Below are positions 1-7,296 of a stretch of DNA of 13,670 bases, one piece after another. This DNA comes from Deltaproteobacteria bacterium UBA5799. GTDB taxonomy: Bacteria > Desulfobacterota > GWC2-55-46. The stretch's first letter is position 1. Every line of letters begins with the position of its first letter. The DNA is taken from contig DIDN01000135.1 in the NCBI GenBank assembly GCA_002418185.1, positions 1 through 13,670 on the forward strand. Direction: 5' to 3'. The notes beneath the pieces are model-generated. The model saw nothing but the letters and a program-made list of their open reading frames with translations. It did not search any database and had not been told where the DNA came from. The position numbers and the translations under genes were made by a program.

Positions 1-41
1 TGGCCGAGGCCAACAAGGCCTTCGCCCATTATCGCTGGTAG
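1..41 (+). CDS. rpsG: 30S ribosomal protein S7, C-terminal end only
   Basis: Only the last codons are inside the window. Reading from base 3 gives AEANKAFAHYRW followed by TAG at 39-41; the first two bases (TG) fit the end of a Met codon. This Ala/Asn-rich ending with a terminal HYRW is the characteristic C-terminus of bacterial S7, which nucleates assembly of the 30S head by binding 16S rRNA and lies next to the E-site tRNA. In the str operon rpsG is normally followed by fusA, as here, which supports the call. The rest of the gene lies upstream of the window, so nothing can be said about its start or integrity. Confidence 0.9.
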   Translation, partial: AEANKAFAHYRW

Positions 42-57
42 TCCCGGCTGTGTAAAC

Positions 58-113
58 GGGGGCGGAGACGTCCCCGGCTGCAAGAGGCTTAGCCTTCTGC
101 CCCCTTATTTTTT
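58..113 (+). terminator. terminator-like hairpin between rpsG and fusA
   Basis: GGGGGC at 58-63 is complementary to GCCCCC at 99-104, and inside it GCAAGAGGC (80-88) folds against GCCTTCTGC (92-100) around a TTA loop with one mismatch and one G·U. A T-rich tract (105-113, eight T in nine) follows directly. This has the form of an intrinsic terminator in the 168-base rpsG-fusA spacer. The same G-run (59-62) can pair instead with CCCC at 72-75, giving a mutually exclusive upstream hairpin, so partial termination or attenuation is possible. No convincing promoter is visible between 114 and 195; TAAAAT at 121-126 lacks a -35 partner. A short GC-rich hairpin (GGCCC 150-154 / GGGCC 158-162) precedes the fusA ribosome-binding site. 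Confidence 0.45.
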
Positions 114-209
114 AAAACCATAAAATCCGTAATCAGTCGACGAGGGCGAGGCCCGGAGGGCCGCGCTCAAACCGTAGCAACCTTAGAGATTTATCGAGGA
201 GTAGTCGCT

Positions 210-2294
210 TTGGCCAGGCAAGTACCATTGGAAAGACAGAGAAATATCGGGATCATGGCCCATATAGACGCGGGCAAGACCACGACCACCGAGAGGATCC
301 TCTTCTACACGGGCGTCACCTACAAAATAGGCGAGGTCCACGAGGGGACCGCGGTCATGGACTGGATGGAGCAGGAAAAGGAGAGGGGCATAACCATAAC
401 CTCTGCCGCGACGACCTGTTCCTGGAAGGACATCCGCATCAATATAATAGACACCCCGGGCCACGTGGACTTCACCATAGAGGTCGAGAGGTCGCTCCGC
501 GTCCTCGACGGCGCTGTCGCGGTCTTCTGCTCGGTCGGCGGCGTCGAGCCCCAGAGCGAGACCGTATGGAGGCAGGCGAACAAGTACCGCGTCCCCAGGA
601 TCGCGTTCGTCAACAAGATGGACCGCGTCGGCGCGGACTTCTACAGGGTCGTCGGCATGATATCCGACAGGCTGAAGGCCAGGCCTGTGGTCCTCCAGGT
701 GCCCATCGGCAAGGAGGAGACCTTCAAGGGCGTTGTGGACCTCGTGCAGAACAAGGGCATCGTCTGGGAGGAGGAGACCCTCGGCGCAAAGTACACCGTG
801 GTCGACGTGCCCGAAGAGCTGCAGGGCGAGGCCGCTGAGTGGAGGGAGAAGCTCATAGAGGCGGCAGCCGACTTCGACGAGAGCCTCATGGAGAAGTACC
901 TGGACGGGCAGGAGGTAAGCCCCGAGGAGCTTAAGAAGGCCCTGAGGAAGGGCGCCATTGCGATGGAGCTTACGCCGGTCATATGCGGCTCCTCCTTCAA
1001 GAACAAGGGCGTGCAGCTCCTGCTTGACTCGATAGTGGAATACCTCCCGTCCCCGATAGACGTCCCTCCCATAAAGGGCATAAACCCCGAGACTAGCGAA
1101 GAGGACTCGCGTCCAACCTCCGACGACGCTCCTTTCTCGGCGCTGGCCTTCAAGATAATGACCGACCCGTTCGTGGGCCAGCTTACCTTCTTCCGTGTGT
1201 ATTCCGGCTGCATGACCGCCGGTTCGTACGTCTACAACTCGACCAAGGACCAGAAGGAGAGGATAGGGCGGCTCGTAAAGCTCCACGCAAACAAGCGCGA
1301 GGACGTGAAAGAGGTCTACGCCGGCGACATAGCCGCCGCCGTGGGACTCAAGTACACCGTCACCGGCGACACCATATGCGACCCGGCCAAGCCCGTGATA
1401 CTCGAGTCCATGGACTTCCCGGAGCCGGTCATCTCGATAGCCATCGAGCCCAAGACAAAGGCCGACCAGGAGAAGCTCGGGATAGCGCTTCAGAAGCTCG
1501 CGATAGAGGACCCCTCTTTCCGCGTGAAGACGGACGAGGAGACGGGCCAGACCATCATTTCCGGCATGGGCGAGCTCCATCTCGAGATAATCGTCGACCG
1601 GATGCTCCGCGAGTTCAAGGTGGAGGCTTCGGTCGGAAAGCCCCAGGTCGCCTACAGGGAGACGATAACCAGGAAGGCCAAGGCCGAGGGCAAGTACATA
1701 AGGCAGACGGGCGGACGCGGCCAGTACGGCCACGTCTACATAGAGATAGAGCCGGGCGAGAAGGGCAAGAACTTCGAATTCGTCAATAAAATCGTCGGCG
1801 GAACCATCCCGAAGGAATATGTAGGCCCGGTAGAGAACGGCATGAGGGAGGCCGCGGAGAACGGCTCGCTCGCCGGGTACCCGGTCGTTGACGTGAAGGT
1901 CACGCTTTACGACGGGTCGTACCACGACGTGGACTCCTCCGAGATGGCCTTCAAGATCGCCGGCTCCATGGCCTTCAAGGAGGCCGTAAGGAGCGCCGGC
2001 CCTATACTCCTCGAGCCCATCATGTCGGTCGAGGTCGTCGTTCCCGAGCAGTTCATGGGTGACGTGATAGGCGACCTCAACTCGAGGAGGGGGAAGATTC
2101 AGGGCATGGAGTCCAGGGGCGGCTTCCAGGTTGTGGGCGCGACCGTCCCCCTCGCCAACATGTTCGGATATTCGACCGACCTCCGGTCAAAGACCCAGGG
2201 CAGGGCCTCATACACGATGCAGTTCTCTCATTACGAGCAGGTCCCCAATTCCGTAACAGAGGTGCTGACCGCGAAGGTGCAGGCCGCTAAGTAG
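210..2294 (+). CDS. fusA: translation elongation factor G (EF-G)
   Basis: This 694-residue GTPase catalyses ribosomal translocation of tRNA and mRNA after peptide transfer and also acts with RRF in ribosome recycling. The G domain is complete: P-loop AHIDAGKT (17-24), the MEQEKERGITI switch I region (53-63), DTPGH (81-85), NKMD (135-138) and a CGSSFKNKG stretch near 260. GMGELHLEI (452-460) marks domain III, and GGRGQYGHV (501-509) opens domain IV, whose tip enters the decoding centre. Length is normal for the family. The start is TTG at 210, chosen because GAGGAG (196-201) lies 8 bases upstream and the protein begins with the usual MARQVPLERQRNIGI. It follows rpsG and precedes tuf by 73 bases, the standard str operon order. 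No key residue is missing. Confidence 0.98.
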   Translation: MARQVPLERQRNIGIMAHIDAGKTTTTERILFYTGVTYKIGEVHEGTAVMDWMEQEKERGITITSAATTCSWKDIRINIIDTPGHVDFTIEVERSLRVLDGAVAVFCSVGGVEPQSETVWRQANKYRVPRIAFVNKMDRVGADFYRVVGMISDRLKARPVVLQVPIGKEETFKGVVDLVQNKGIVWEEETLGAKYTVVDVPEELQGEAAEWREKLIEAAADFDESLMEKYLDGQEVSPEELKKALRKGAIAMELTPVICGSSFKNKGVQLLLDSIVEYLPSPIDVPPIKGINPETSEEDSRPTSDDAPFSALAFKIMTDPFVGQLTFFRVYSGCMTAGSYVYNSTKDQKERIGRLVKLHANKREDVKEVYAGDIAAAVGLKYTVTGDTICDPAKPVILESMDFPEPVISIAIEPKTKADQEKLGIALQKLAIEDPSFRVKTDEETGQTIISGMGELHLEIIVDRMLREFKVEASVGKPQVAYRETITRKAKAEGKYIRQTGGRGQYGHVYIEIEPGEKGKNFEFVNKIVGGTIPKEYVGPVENGMREAAENGSLAGYPVVDVKVTLYDGSYHDVDSSEMAFKIAGSMAFKEAVRSAGPILLEPIMSVEVVVPEQFMGDVIGDLNSRRGKIQGMESRGGFQVVGATVPLANMFGYSTDLRSKTQGRASYTMQFSHYEQVPNSVTEVLTAKVQAAK

Positions 2295-2328
2295 CCCCGG
2301 CAAAGACGCGCACGTGCCGTAACGGCCG

Positions 2329-2334
2329 TATAAT
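2329..2334 (+). promoter_or_regulatory. isolated perfect -10 box upstream of tuf
   Basis: TATAAT at 2329-2334 is a perfect sigma70 -10 match in the 73-base fusA-tuf spacer, 34 bases before the tuf ATG. Bases at the expected -35 position (about 2305-2312) are GC-rich and do not resemble TTGACA, and there is no extended -10 TG. It could be a weak or activator-dependent tuf promoter, or chance. Confidence 0.25.
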
Positions 2335-2367
2335 TATTCCAAAACCGAAGGGAGTTCGGAGGAGAAA

Positions 2368-3567
2368 ATGAGCAAGGCTAAATTCGAGAGAGGCAAGGCG
2401 CACCTGAACGTAGGCACGATAGGCCACGTTGACCACGGGAAGACCTCGCTTACGGCGGCGATAACCAAGGTGCTTAGCTCGAAGGGGTACGCGGACTTTC
2501 TGGCGTACGAGAACATAGACAAGGCGCCCGAGGAGAGGGAGAGGGGAGTAACGATCTCGATATCCCACGTCGAGTACCAGACGGACAAGCGCCACTACGC
2601 GCACATAGACTGTCCCGGGCACGCCGACTATATAAAGAACATGATAACTGGAGCGGCGCAGATGGACGGCGCGATAATGGTCGTCTCGGCGGCGGACGGT
2701 CCGATGCCGCAGACGAGGGAGCATATTCTGCTTGCGAGGCAGGTCGGCGTTCCCTACATAGTGGTATTTCTGAACAAGGTGGACATGGTGGACGACAAGG
2801 AGCTTCTGGACCTTGTGGAGCTTGAGGTGAGGGAGCTTCTGAGCCAGTACAAGTTTCCCGGGGACGAGATCCCGGTCATAAAGGGGAGCGCGCTCAAGAT
2901 ACTGGAGTGCGGGTGCGGCAAGAAGGAGTGCCAGTGGTGCGGCGCGGTGCACGAGCTTACCGAGGCGCTGGACACCTACATACCCGAGCCCAAGAGGGAA
3001 GTGGACAAGCCCTTTCTCATGCCTGTGGAGGACGTTTTTTCGATATCCGGTCGCGGCACTGTGGTAACTGGCAGGGTCGAGAGGGGCGTTGTAAAGGTGG
3101 GCGAGGAGATAGAGATAATAGGGCTCCGTCCTACGCAGAAGACGGTCGTTACGGGAGTCGAGATGTTCAGGAAGCTCCTGGACGAGGGGCGCGCCGGGGA
3201 CAACATCGGCGCACTTCTTCGCGGCACGAAGAAGGAAGAGGTGGAGAGGGGTCAGGTGCTCGCGAAGCCCGGGTCGGTGACTCCGCACACGAAGTTCAAG
3301 GGCGAGGTCTACATCCTCACGAAGGAGGAGGGAGGCCGCCACACGCCGTTTTTTAACGGGTACAGGCCGCAGTTTTACTTCAGGACGACGGACGTCACCG
3401 GGGTGGTGACGCTTCCGGAGGGAACCGAGATGGTGATGCCCGGGGACAACATAAACATAGACGTGGCGCTCATAACGCCGATAGCGATGGAAGAGGGCCT
3501 CCGGTTCGCCATCCGCGAGGGCGGCAGGACCGTGGGCGCCGGCGTAGTAACGAAGATAACGGAATAG
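2368..3567 (+). CDS. tuf: translation elongation factor Tu (EF-Tu)
   Basis: This 399-residue GTPase delivers aminoacyl-tRNA to the ribosomal A site. Motifs in order: GHVDHGKT (19-26), switch I Thr62 within ERGVTIS, DCPGH (81-85, with the catalytic His85), NKVD (136-139) and the SAL guanine-base motif (174-176); domains II and III follow with GRGTVVTGR and a normal C-terminus ending VVTKITE. ATG at 2368 is preceded by GGAGGAG (2358-2364). The loop just after the SAL motif carries four cysteines (181, 183, 188, 191) in a C-x-C-x4-C-x2-C pattern, in the region where Thermus EF-Tu has an insertion; E. coli lacks these. Codon choice also differs from fusA: the first 13 Leu codons are all CTT or CTG. 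It sits between fusA and rpsJ, so the str and S10 clusters are joined. Confidence 0.98.
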   Translation: MSKAKFERGKAHLNVGTIGHVDHGKTSLTAAITKVLSSKGYADFLAYENIDKAPEERERGVTISISHVEYQTDKRHYAHIDCPGHADYIKNMITGAAQMDGAIMVVSAADGPMPQTREHILLARQVGVPYIVVFLNKVDMVDDKELLDLVELEVRELLSQYKFPGDEIPVIKGSALKILECGCGKKECQWCGAVHELTEALDTYIPEPKREVDKPFLMPVEDVFSISGRGTVVTGRVERGVVKVGEEIEIIGLRPTQKTVVTGVEMFRKLLDEGRAGDNIGALLRGTKKEEVERGQVLAKPGSVTPHTKFKGEVYILTKEEGGRHTPFFNGYRPQFYFRTTDVTGVVTLPEGTEMVMPGDNINIDVALITPIAMEEGLRFAIREGGRTVGAGVVTKITE

Positions 3568-3619
3568 AGAGCCACGCCGTCCGGCGGGCCGGGAACAACA
3601 AGTTACGGAGTTAAACAGG

Positions 3620-3931
3620 GTGGATAACCAGAAGATCAGGATAAGGCTTAAGGCGTTCGACCACAGGCTTCTCGACAAGTCCGTGAGGGAGATCGTTGAC
3701 ACTGCGAAGAGGACGGGCGCCACGATAAAGGGCCCGATACCGCTCCCGACCAGGATCAACAGGTTCACTGTCCTCAGGTCGCCGCACGTGGACAAGAAAA
3801 GCCGCGAGCAGTTCGAGATACGCACGCACAAGCGGCTCATGGACATAATGGAGCCCACGCAGACGACGGTCGACGCGCTCATGAAGCTCGACCTTCCTGC
3901 GGGCGTGGATGTGGAGATAAAGCTCGAGTAG
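3620..3931 (+). CDS. rpsJ: 30S ribosomal protein S10
   Basis: This 103-residue protein belongs to the 30S head and, in many bacteria, doubles as NusE in antitermination complexes that link transcription to translation. The sequence shows the hallmark QKIRIRLKAFDHRLLD start, GPIPLPTRI in the extended loop, and the SREQFEIRTHKRL segment. The start is GTG at 3620; ACGGAG (3605-3610) lies 9 bases upstream and no better start fits the family length. It follows tuf by 52 bases. That spacer has a small CCGG (3581-3584)/CCGG (3589-3592) hairpin but no T-tract and no clear promoter. In E. coli the gene heads the S10 operon after a long L4-responsive leader; the short spacer here leaves no room for a comparable leader. 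Confidence 0.98.
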   Translation: MDNQKIRIRLKAFDHRLLDKSVREIVDTAKRTGATIKGPIPLPTRINRFTVLRSPHVDKKSREQFEIRTHKRLMDIMEPTQTTVDALMKLDLPAGVDVEIKLE

Positions 3932-3978
3932 CCCCTCCGGAAAAACTGTCTGCCACCTAAATACCATTTAAAGCGCGC

Positions 3979-4029
3979 ATGCACCCGCTGGGCGGGGGCC
4001 TCTGCGGCAGGGAAGCTCAAGATGATTGA
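3979..4029 (+). other. possible 16-codon leader ORF overlapping the rplC start
   Basis: An ATG at 3979 opens a 16-codon frame that ends at TGA 4027-4029, so its stop overlaps codons 2-3 of rplC in another frame. Inside it, CCCGC (3984-3988) and GCGGG (3992-3996) can form a tight hairpin. No Shine-Dalgarno is visible before it (only AAAG), so translation is doubtful. If translated, termination next to the rplC ATG could couple the two. Confidence 0.2.
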
Positions 4030-4660
4030 AGGAATCGTTGGAAAGAAGATCGGAATGACCCACGTCTATTCCGAGGGCGGCGCGATGGTGCCCGTAACCG
4101 TCATAAAGACCGGCAACACCGTCGTGCAGAGAAAGACCAGGGAGAAGGACGGATACGACGCCGTACAGGTGGGCTTCCTTGAAAAGACGGAAAAGAGGAC
4201 CAACAAACCCCTCCAGGGCCATTTCAAGAAGGCCGGCACCCCCTGCTTCTATCGCCTTACCGAACTCAAAGGCACTGACCTCGACGCGTACCAGCCCGGC
4301 ACTGTCGTCAACGCCGCCGACGTGCTCAAGCCAGGCGACTGGGTGGACGTATCCGGGAAGTCCAAGGGCAAGGGCTTCATGGGCTCCATGAGGAGGCACA
4401 ATTTCAGGGGCGGCTCGGAGTCGCACGGCTCCATGCACAACAGGGCCCCGGGCTCCATAGGCTCGAGCTCCGACCCCTCGAGGGTCTTCAAGGGCATGAA
4501 GATGGCCGGGCACATGGGCGCGGCAAACGTGACCGTTCAGAACCTGCAGGTCGTCGCCATAAGGCCCGAGGAGAATGTCATCCTCGTGAAGGGCGCGGTC
4601 CCCGGCGCGATAAACGGCTTTGTCGTCATAAAGAAGGCGCTGAAAAAGGGCGATAAATAA
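4022..4660 (+). CDS. rplC: 50S ribosomal protein L3
   Basis: This 212-residue early-assembly protein of the large subunit has a long extension that reaches the peptidyl transferase centre. It starts MIEGIVGKKIGMTHVY, has the Gly/Ser-rich central loop (about residues 118-150, SKGKGFMGSMRRHNF and GSIGSSSDPSR) and the VFKGMKMAGHMG core signature, and ends in a basic tail. In E. coli a Gln in the GSIGQNQ loop is N5-methylated by PrmB; here residues 148-150 are all Ser, so that modification is not expected. ATG at 4022 has a moderate AGGGA (4009-4013) at 8 bases. It lies 90 bases after rpsJ and 73 before rplD, longer gaps than is common in this operon. Confidence 0.98.
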   Translation: MIEGIVGKKIGMTHVYSEGGAMVPVTVIKTGNTVVQRKTREKDGYDAVQVGFLEKTEKRTNKPLQGHFKKAGTPCFYRLTELKGTDLDAYQPGTVVNAADVLKPGDWVDVSGKSKGKGFMGSMRRHNFRGGSESHGSMHNRAPGSIGSSSDPSRVFKGMKMAGHMGAANVTVQNLQVVAIRPEENVILVKGAVPGAINGFVVIKKALKKGDK

Positions 4661-4670
4661 CGTTTTCTTC

Positions 4671-4699
4671 TTGAGAAATACGCGAGTTTTGTATATAGT
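4671..4699 (+). promoter_or_regulatory. candidate internal sigma70 promoter upstream of rplD
   Basis: In the AT-rich rplC-rplD spacer, TTGAGA (4671-4676, five of six to TTGACA) is separated by exactly 17 bases from TATAGT (4694-4699, five of six to TATAAT). A start near 4706 would give a leader of about 27 bases containing AGGGA (4721-4725) before the rplD ATG. The spacer is conspicuously AT-rich inside a GC-rich operon. No other promoter in the window matches this well. Confidence 0.55.
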
Positions 4700-4733
4700 T
4701 ACTGTTTAACCGAAAATTCAAGGGATTAGGCTG

Positions 4734-5351
4734 ATGAACGTAGAGGTTTTGGATACGAACGGCTCGAAGGTCTCCGAGCTGGCCCTTAGCGACGACGTCT
4801 TCAACGGAGAGGTAAAGGAGCATCTCTTCTACGAGGTAGTGAAGATGCAGCTTGCCAACAGGCGCTCCGGTTCGGCCTCGACCAAGACAAAGGGCGAGGT
4901 GAGCGGCGGAGGGATCAAGCCGTGGAAGCAGAAGGGCACGGGCCGGGCCAGGTCCGGCTCCAACAGGTCGCCGCTCTGGAGGCACGGCGGCACGGTCTTC
5001 GGCCCGCACCCGAGGGACTATTCCTACAAGGTGCCCAAGAAGGTCATGAAGGAGGCCCTGAAGAACGCGCTCCGGCTCCGGCTCAAGGAGGGCAGGCTCA
5101 AGGTGCTCTCAACCATCGACCTCGGCGAGCCGAAGACCAAGTCCGCCCTGGACCTCTTGAAGAGGCAGGGCCTTGACAACGCGCTTATCGTCATTGACGG
5201 CCCGAACAGGAACCTCGAGCTCGCCGTAAGGAACCTGAAGGACTTCCAGGTGCAGGTGGCGGGCGGGCTTAACGTCTATGACATACTGAGCTATGACAAC
5301 CTGGTGATTACCAGGGGCGCGCTCGAGAAAGTAGAGGCGTTGGTGCAATGA
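4734..5351 (+). CDS. rplD: 50S ribosomal protein L4
   Basis: This 205-residue protein lines the peptide exit tunnel; in E. coli L4 also represses its own S10 operon by attenuation and translational control. The globular part flanks a long tunnel loop, about residues 57-95, containing GGGIKPWKQKGTGRARSG and SPLWRHGGTVFGP, which are family signatures. The C-terminal region has the expected NVYDILSYDNLVIT strand-helix unit. ATG at 4734 has AGGGA at 8 bases and an additional AGG at 3 bases. It follows a candidate internal promoter, and its TGA overlaps the rplW ATG by four bases (ATGA), implying coupled translation. Length and motifs are normal. Confidence 0.98.
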   Translation: MNVEVLDTNGSKVSELALSDDVFNGEVKEHLFYEVVKMQLANRRSGSASTKTKGEVSGGGIKPWKQKGTGRARSGSNRSPLWRHGGTVFGPHPRDYSYKVPKKVMKEALKNALRLRLKEGRLKVLSTIDLGEPKTKSALDLLKRQGLDNALIVIDGPNRNLELAVRNLKDFQVQVAGGLNVYDILSYDNLVITRGALEKVEALVQ

Positions 5352-5635
5352 AAAACCATTATTCCGTACTCAAGTCGCCGGTCATAACCGAGAAGAGCAC
5401 CGCGGCCACCGCTGACGGGAAGGTCGTTTTCTGGGTGGACGTGAACGCCACCAAGAAGGACATAAGGGAGGCGGTCGAGGGCATATTCAAGGTCAAGGTC
5501 CTCGACGTCAACACTCACAGGCTCGCGGGCAAGGTGAAGCGCATGGGCAAGTACGCCGGGCAGAGGCCCACCCGGAAGAAGGCCTACGTTAAGCTCCGCG
5601 AGGGCGACCGGATAGAGATATTCGAGGGCGTTTAA
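5348..5635 (+). CDS. rplW: 50S ribosomal protein L23
   Basis: This 95-residue protein sits at the rim of the exit tunnel, where signal recognition particle and trigger factor dock in bacteria. It begins MKNHYSVLKSPVITEKS, the usual bacterial L23 opening, and keeps the NATKKDIREAVEGIFKVKV core and the basic GKYAGQRPTRKKAYV segment near the C-terminus. The ATG overlaps the rplD stop (ATGA, 5348-5351), so it probably depends on ribosomes finishing rplD. A 59-base spacer follows before rplB, in which I see no promoter or strong hairpin. Confidence 0.97.
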   Translation: MKNHYSVLKSPVITEKSTAATADGKVVFWVDVNATKKDIREAVEGIFKVKVLDVNTHRLAGKVKRMGKYAGQRPTRKKAYVKLREGDRIEIFEGV

Positions 5636-5694
5636 AGCAAGCCCAGTGCCCTCGCGCATTGCGGGATTCAAATCAAACCGGGAAGAGAAAGACG

Positions 5695-6513
<819 letters not shown>

Positions 6514-6515
6514 AG

Positions 6516-6803
6516 TTGCGTTCCTTAAAAAAAGGCCCGTTCGTGGACTCGCACCTGATGGAGAAGATAAACGCAGCCGGCGATTCCAGGCAGAGGAAGG
6601 TCGTAAAGACCTGGTCCAGGCGTTCAATGATAATCCCCGAGATGGTGGGCTTCACGATAGCCGTGCACAACGGCAAGAAGTTCGTGCCGGTCTTCGTGAC
6701 CGAGAACATGGTCGGGCACAAGCTCGGGGAGTTCTCCCCGACCCGCACCTTCCACGGCCACTCCGGTATCAAGAAGGCCAAGGTGCCGGGGGCCAAGGGG
6801 TAG
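6516..6803 (+). CDS. rpsS: 30S ribosomal protein S19
   Basis: This 95-residue protein of the 30S head pairs with S13 and contacts the large subunit through bridge B1a. The protein reads MRSLKKGPFVDSHLMEK at the start and has KTWSRRSMIIPEMVG and the GHKLGEFSPTRTF signature. The start is TTG at 6516, with AGGAGG at 6502-6507 eight bases upstream, lying wholly within the end of rplB. No ATG is available at a sensible position. The E. coli protein has an extra Pro after Met (MPRSLKKGPF), absent here. A 106-base spacer separates it from rplV, unusually long for this junction. Confidence 0.97.
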   Translation: MRSLKKGPFVDSHLMEKINAAGDSRQRKVVKTWSRRSMIIPEMVGFTIAVHNGKKFVPVFVTENMVGHKLGEFSPTRTFHGHSGIKKAKVPGAKG

Positions 6804-6806
6804 GAA

Positions 6807-6868
6807 GCGGGCCGCAAGGCAGCCGTTGGGCGGCCGGAGCGGACAGGGACGGCATGGGATCGGCCCGC
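6807..6868 (+). promoter_or_regulatory. foldable spacer between rpsS and rplV
   Basis: GCGGGCCG (6807-6814) is perfectly complementary to CGGCCCGC (6861-6868), giving an 8-bp stem. Within it GCCG (6822-6825) and CGGC (6831-6834) form a smaller hairpin. No T-tract follows, so this is not an intrinsic terminator. A seven-codon ATG frame (6884-6907) follows and stops 2 bases before the rplV ATG. Together these fill the 106-base spacer. Confidence 0.4.
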
Positions 6869-6909
6869 GCTGAATCTTAAAAAATGGCAATAGGGAGCCG
6901 GGAATAGAA

Positions 6910-7248
6910 ATGGAAGCCAAGGCAGTTCTCAGATACTTGAAGACCTCACCGCAGAAGACGCGCCTGGTCATCGACCTCATAAGGGGCAAGAAGATAGACG
7001 AGGCGCTTACGCTCCTCGGCCACAGCGACAAGTCGGTGAGCAGGGATATCATAAAGCTCGTAAAGAGCGCCATGGCAAACGCCGAGAACACCCAGAACCT
7101 GGACGTGGACAGGCTCTACGTCAAGGCGGCATACGTGGACGGCGGCCCGGTATTGAAGCGCACTCACGCGAAGGCCATGGGCAGGGGCTCCCTCATACGC
7201 AGAAGGACGAGCCACGTAACAGTGGTGCTGGGAGAAGCAGGCCGCTAG
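6910..7248 (+). CDS. rplV: 50S ribosomal protein L22
   Basis: This 112-residue protein has a globular surface domain and a long beta-hairpin that reaches the exit tunnel constriction opposite L4; changes in this hairpin are known to affect macrolide sensitivity. It starts MEAKAVLRYLKTSPQKTRLV, carries DLIRGKKIDEAL, and shows the hairpin region around DGGPVLKRTHAKAMGRG (about residues 80-95) followed by RRTSHVTVV. ATG at 6910 is preceded by GGGAG (6893-6897) at 12 bases and a closer GGGA (6900-6903) at 6, so its ribosome-binding site is not a strong one. Length is normal. It sits 48 bases upstream of rpsC. Confidence 0.97.
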   Translation: MEAKAVLRYLKTSPQKTRLVIDLIRGKKIDEALTLLGHSDKSVSRDIIKLVKSAMANAENTQNLDVDRLYVKAAYVDGGPVLKRTHAKAMGRGSLIRRRTSHVTVVLGEAGR

Positions 7249-7270
7249 GACGGCGATATCATTCCAAGGC

Positions 7271-7294
7271 GAAGAACCTAGAACGGAGGTCTTT
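7271..7294 (+). promoter_or_regulatory. hairpin that can mask the rpsC ribosome-binding site
   Basis: ACCT (7276-7279) pairs with AGGT (7287-7290), extended past a one-base bulge (A7275) by GAAG (7271-7274) with CTTT (7291-7294), one pair being G·U. The loop is AGAACGG. Three bases of the GGAGG Shine-Dalgarno (7285-7289) and the first part of the T-tract before the TTG start are in the stem. The stability is modest, so this is a candidate only. Confidence 0.3.
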
Positions 7295-7296
7295 TT

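Noticed and set aside
566..838. Short plus-strand open frame inside fusA in another reading frame
   Set aside because: It lies wholly within conserved EF-G coding sequence and its Arg/Gly/Gln-rich translation is a frame-shift artefact; similar ones occur within tuf, rplB, rpsC and rplE.
183..1925. 580-codon open frame on the minus strand opposite fusA
   Set aside because: The plus strand encodes a full, textbook EF-G here. The antisense frame is open because third positions are mostly C or G, which removes stops from the mirrored frame; its Leu/Gly/Val/Asp/His-rich translation resembles no family and has no ribosome-binding context.
3581..3592. CCGG/CCGG inverted repeat between tuf and rpsJ as a terminator
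   Set aside because: Only four base pairs and no T-tract; too weak to call.
2287..4020. 577-codon open frame on the minus strand opposite tuf and rpsJ
   Set aside because: It spans two well-identified plus-strand genes and their spacers and has the low-complexity composition of an antisense shadow.
5659..5694. Upstream TTG start that would extend L2 by 12 residues
   Set aside because: The extra residues do not match the L2 family, while the ATG at 5695 gives the conserved N-terminus, the normal length and a suitable ribosome-binding site.
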